Part shown: positions 5,252 through 7,162 of the stretch, piece after piece | Position numbering within the stretch: position 1 is the first letter of the stretch | How the letters are laid out: the number at the start of each line of letters is the position of its first letter | Assembly: GCA_003554345.1 (NCBI GenBank) | Contig: PWGE01000276.1 | Span: 1 to 7,162, forward strand | Length of the DNA: 7,162 nucleotides | Direction: 5' to 3' | Origin: Candidatus Sumerlaeota bacterium | GTDB lineage: Bacteria > Sumerlaeota > T1SED10-198M | Made by a program: the position numbers and the translations under genes | The notes under the pieces: generated by a model | What the model was told of the DNA's origin: nothing | Databases searched by the model: none | What the model saw: only the letters and a program-made list of their open reading frames with translations

Positions 5252-5860
5252 TTACTGGTTATCTGGCTGAACTTCAGGGATTTCTTCTATTCTCTCAAGA
5301 GGTGCCGGATCAAGGAAAGCCTCTTTTTCATCTATATGTTCACTCCAGAATGCCTGCAATTCCTGAGTGGAGGCACTGAGAATAATGTGAGAGTCAATAA
5401 CCTCATGTCGAATGGCATCAGGGTCTTCTTCCAGCTTATTTTCTAACCATCCGGGATCCGGGAGGTGCAATTGCAATTCCGGTTCTATCTGGCTGACGTA
5501 AGCAAAGCTATGTGCGCCAATATAATGGAGTTGATAGACAGGACTATACTCTATATCTGGCTCATCAGGATAAAAGTCCAGAAAAACCCCCTCCTCAAGT
5601 TCTACCAAATGGGCTTGAAAAATCCCCGTTTTTCCATCTGCATCCGTAAAGCGCAGGATATAAGAATCATTCTCATCTCTCGAAAATTCCCAGATTTCTC
5701 CATTTTCTCCTTGCCATCTGCCGACAAGTTCCGGTTTAAAAACAATGTCTTCTTCAGTATAAAGCGGATATAAGGACAGGATACACCCACCCAGCAAAAA
5801 AAGGATGAGTAATGTCACCGGGATAGCTAAGTAACGCAAGTATTTTGCCCCCTTTTTCAT
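5252..5860 (-). CDS. Lipoprotein of unknown function, 202 aa
   Basis: Residues 1-25 are a lipoprotein signal peptide (MKKGAKYLRY plus a hydrophobic core) with a canonical lipobox LGGC and Cys26. The mature part begins ILSLYPLYTEEDIVFKPELVGRW and continues with alternating strands (about 45-125: WQGENGEIWEFSRD, YILRFTDADGKTG, VFLDFYPDEPD), consistent with a small beta-rich domain. A Glu/Asp/Pro-rich C-terminus follows (about 175-202). I recall similar uncharacterised lipoproteins with an LYPLYTxxDxVFxPxLVGxW start in other bacteria, but no function. The ATG at 5860 has only a weak ribosome site. A TTG at residue 8, preceded by AAGGGGG, is an alternative start, though it would cost the signal peptide's Lys residues. 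It has its own promoter upstream and no clear terminator downstream. Confidence 0.8.
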   Translation of the reverse strand: MKKGAKYLRYLAIPVTLLILFLLGGCILSLYPLYTEEDIVFKPELVGRWQGENGEIWEFSRDENDSYILRFTDADGKTGIFQAHLVELEEGVFLDFYPDEPDIEYSPVYQLHYIGAHSFAYVSQIEPELQLHLPDPGWLENKLEEDPDAIRHEVIDSHIILSASTQELQAFWSEHIDEKEAFLDPAPLERIEEIPEVQPDNQ

Positions 5861-5927
5861 TTATAATGATATAACTCATAAAAGAGTTTTTTATGATGCC
5901 TTTTTAACCCTTCAGGTACTACTTATC

Positions 5928-5956
5928 ATTATACAGTAAAAACTAATCTTTAACAA
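5928..5956 (-). promoter_or_regulatory. Predicted sigma-A promoter of the 202-aa lipoprotein gene
   Basis: A perfect -10 TATAAT (5928-5933) lies 17 bp from a -35 TTGTTA (5951-5956). It predicts a leader of about 60 nt. The 5861-6078 gap holds this promoter and no gene. Confidence 0.6.
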
Positions 5957-6078
5957 GGCAAATTCACTGTAACAAAACAAACCGGCATTTTGCCATGTAT
6001 TCTTCACCTGTTCATCTCACCCGACCATTTAAAAAGCAGTTTTTATCAGCCACCATTTTCTGTCTCAACCACAAATAC

Positions 6079-6528
6079 TCATGGGGAGGAGAAAGTTTCT
6101 ACCCGTCCTGTATGCACTCTTTCTAAATGAGCAGGATAATTATTACCCCATTGCACCTGGGAGATATAAATTTTTTCACCGGTTTCTCGAGATAAAACCT
6201 CTTCTATACGGTCAAAGGTAAGGACGTCACCTTTATATATTAATCGCATATCTGACTTTTCAGGGGAAGAGTGAGAATAGTCAAGGAGGTTTTCCCCTCC
6301 TTCAGGCAAATAAATTGTATGATTATAAAAATCCACCGCAAAAGCTATTAAGCCAGGCACTATTCCAATTAATAGTAGACCCCCGTCCATCAGAACCACT
6401 ATTGGATCAATGTTTCCCCTGCTCTGCCCTATCCGCTCAGGATACACCAGCGAACCACACCCTGTCACTACCAGTAAAGATACAATGAGAATCATAACAA
6501 CCATTTTTTGTCCCCTTCGTTTCATCAT
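6079..6528 (-). CDS. Small YPER-motif lipoprotein, 149 aa
   Basis: Residues 1-23 form a lipoprotein signal peptide (MMKRRGQK plus a hydrophobic core) ending in VTGC with Cys24. Next come YPERIGQSRGNIDP (28-41) and a strongly hydrophobic stretch, VVLMDGGLLLIGIVPGLIAFAVDF (about 43-66), that could be a membrane hairpin. TIYLPEG follows, then a polar domain (about 80-149). The YPERxGQ...GxIDP...IAFAVDF...IYLP pattern recalls short uncharacterised lipoproteins of Gram-negative bacteria; some such entries carry an unsupported 'polyribonucleotide nucleotidyltransferase' label. The start is one of two adjacent ATGs (6528 or 6525) after AAGGAGG at 6534-6540. An open frame extends to 6576 but has no ribosome site there. 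A good promoter lies upstream. Confidence 0.8.
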   Translation of the reverse strand: MMKRRGQKMVVMILIVSLLVVTGCGSLVYPERIGQSRGNIDPIVVLMDGGLLLIGIVPGLIAFAVDFYNHTIYLPEGGENLLDYSHSSPEKSDMRLIYKGDVLTFDRIEEVLSRETGEKIYISQVQWGNNYPAHLERVHTGRVETFSSP

Positions 6529-6586
6529 ACCTTCCTCCTTATGCAACATATATGATTCAAGGAATGTTTTATCCACATTGTTCTAC

Positions 6587-6615
6587 AGAATAGCTGGCTG
6601 TGCCGCATATGTCAA
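6587..6615 (-). promoter_or_regulatory. Predicted sigma-A promoter of the YPER lipoprotein gene
   Basis: A perfect -35 TTGACA (6610-6615), a 17-bp spacer and a -10 TATTCT (6587-6592) lie upstream of the gene. The predicted leader is about 50 nt. Confidence 0.65.
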
Positions 6616-6947
6616 AATCTTTTTCATTTTTGATATTAATCGTTATTATCCGGATAGCAAGTACAATTGCCAAAAAACTTATCAAATAATCCCCAAAAGA
6701 GGATAAAGGGTGCTCTTTTTCTTTCTCGGGAATATAACATCCATTTTTTTAAGGAGAGAATGAACCGCTTATTTTATAACCAGAGTTTTTTATAAAAAAC
6801 TGAGAAACAGGGCTGATGGGCAACAACATCCTTTAAAAAGGTTACAGGTTAAAAAGCGCTGTACAGAGTTTTTGATGATGCTTTGTATCGGTGGAGACAT
6901 GAAACTTTCAGCAAAACATAGAGGAACTCATACATCTTTTGCCATAT
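6616..6947. other. Intergenic region between hcp and the YPER lipoprotein gene
   Basis: No convincing gene is visible in these 332 bases. They hold a perfect 18-bp palindrome (6784-6801), an 11-codon plus-strand ORF with AAGGAG before its ATG (6760-6795), a 16-codon plus-strand ORF near 6900, and a copy of a short direct repeat also found near 5883. Neither small ORF is supported beyond its ribosome site. Confidence 0.6.
6784..6801. repeat. Perfect 18-bp AT-rich palindrome
   Basis: AGTTTTTTATAAAAAACT reads the same on both strands. It could be a protein-binding site or a weak terminator-like hairpin. No neighbouring gene clearly needs it. Confidence 0.6.
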
Positions 6948-6987
6948 AAAAAACCCTTCTCCCGGGTTATACATCCCGGAAGAAGGG
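6948..6987 (-). terminator. Rho-independent terminator of hcp
   Basis: On the minus strand a 13-bp stem with one G-U pair (arms 6975-6987 and 6954-6966) closes an 8-nt loop and is followed by six T (6948-6953). It begins 27 bases after the hcp stop codon. Confidence 0.92.
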
Positions 6988-7014
6988 GGCCCTTACAGGT
7001 TCAGAGAGCGGTCA

Positions 7015-7162
7015 TTAATTACCTGTCATCAGGGCTTTTACATCGCTGTCAGGATCAGATATTGGCTTCAGGTCAAACTTATCCACCAGGACGTCGGCTA
7101 CGGTTGAAGAAAGGAAGGCAGGAAGGGTCGTCCCCAACCGGATATTTTTCACACCCAGTGCC
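7015..7162 (-). CDS. hcp: Hybrid cluster protein (hydroxylamine reductase), C-terminal fragment
   Basis: The minus-strand frame enters from the right edge and ends at TAA (7015-7017), giving the last 48 residues of a protein that starts outside the window. The sequence [18 protein letters not shown], followed by [11 protein letters not shown] and the end VKALMTGN, matches the conserved C-terminus of Hcp (family consensus LGVKNIxLGPTLPAFLSP). In most Hcp proteins the TLPAF stretch is preceded by GP; here it is GT. Hcp is a cytoplasmic iron-sulfur-oxygen cluster enzyme that reduces hydroxylamine and nitric oxide under anaerobic nitrosative stress. The cluster ligands lie upstream, outside the window. 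The gene has its own terminator, so it is not part of the lipoprotein unit. Confidence 0.88.
   Translation of the reverse strand, partial: ALGVKNIRLGTTLPAFLSSTVADVLVDKFDLKPISDPDSDVKALMTGN

Noticed and set aside
5983-5993. GGCA/TGCC hairpin followed by T-rich sequence, as a terminator of the YPER lipoprotein gene
   Set aside because: The stem is only about 4 bp and the T-tract is interrupted, which is too weak to call.
6760-6795. 11-codon plus-strand ORF after AAGGAGAGA, ending in the 18-bp palindrome
   Set aside because: It could suggest a leader peptide, but no plus-strand gene follows for it to control.
1-7162. CRISPR arrays, tRNA or rRNA genes, insertion sequences, phage genes
   Set aside because: None is visible: the only repeats are the coding low-complexity units and the short elements listed, with no transposase or recombinase motif.

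Overview
The window is 7.2 kb of bacterial chromosome with moderate-to-low GC. It most likely comes from an anaerobe of the Bacillota or a related lineage. The reasons are very strong Shine-Dalgarno sites (AAGGAGG-type) before almost every gene, sigma-A-like promoters, and the 3' end of a hybrid cluster protein (hcp) gene at the right edge. Several lipoproteins resemble families I associate with diderm bacteria, so a diderm Bacillota or another Gram-negative anaerobe is also possible. This assignment is inference; no rRNA or marker gene is present.

Layout. Positions 1-1797 hold three plus-strand genes that are probably co-transcribed: the 3' end of a HAD-family phosphatase/phosphomutase, a divergent YchF-like P-loop NTPase with a TGS-type C-terminus, and a 104-residue protein I do not recognise. 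They end at a strong bidirectional terminator (1825-1865). From there to the right edge every gene is on the minus strand. In transcription order, right to left, these are hcp (partial, with its own terminator), a small YPER-type lipoprotein, a lipoprotein of unknown function, a UPF0145/YbjQ-family protein, three acidic proline-rich low-complexity lipoproteins, and a lipoprotein carrying a DJ-1/PfpI domain.

The most striking part is 1888-4431. It holds three tandem lipoproteins whose mature parts are almost only Glu, Asp, Pro and a few hydrophobic residues. They share a 'DLF' motif at or near the C-terminus. The gene next to them encodes an exported PfpI-like protein that shares its lipobox region, including a 20-nt identical DNA stretch, with the neighbouring acidic lipoprotein. 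Six of the eight minus-strand genes encode lipoproteins. The acidic lipoproteins and the PfpI lipoprotein look like one transcription unit that may decorate the cell surface, but their actual role cannot be read from the sequence.
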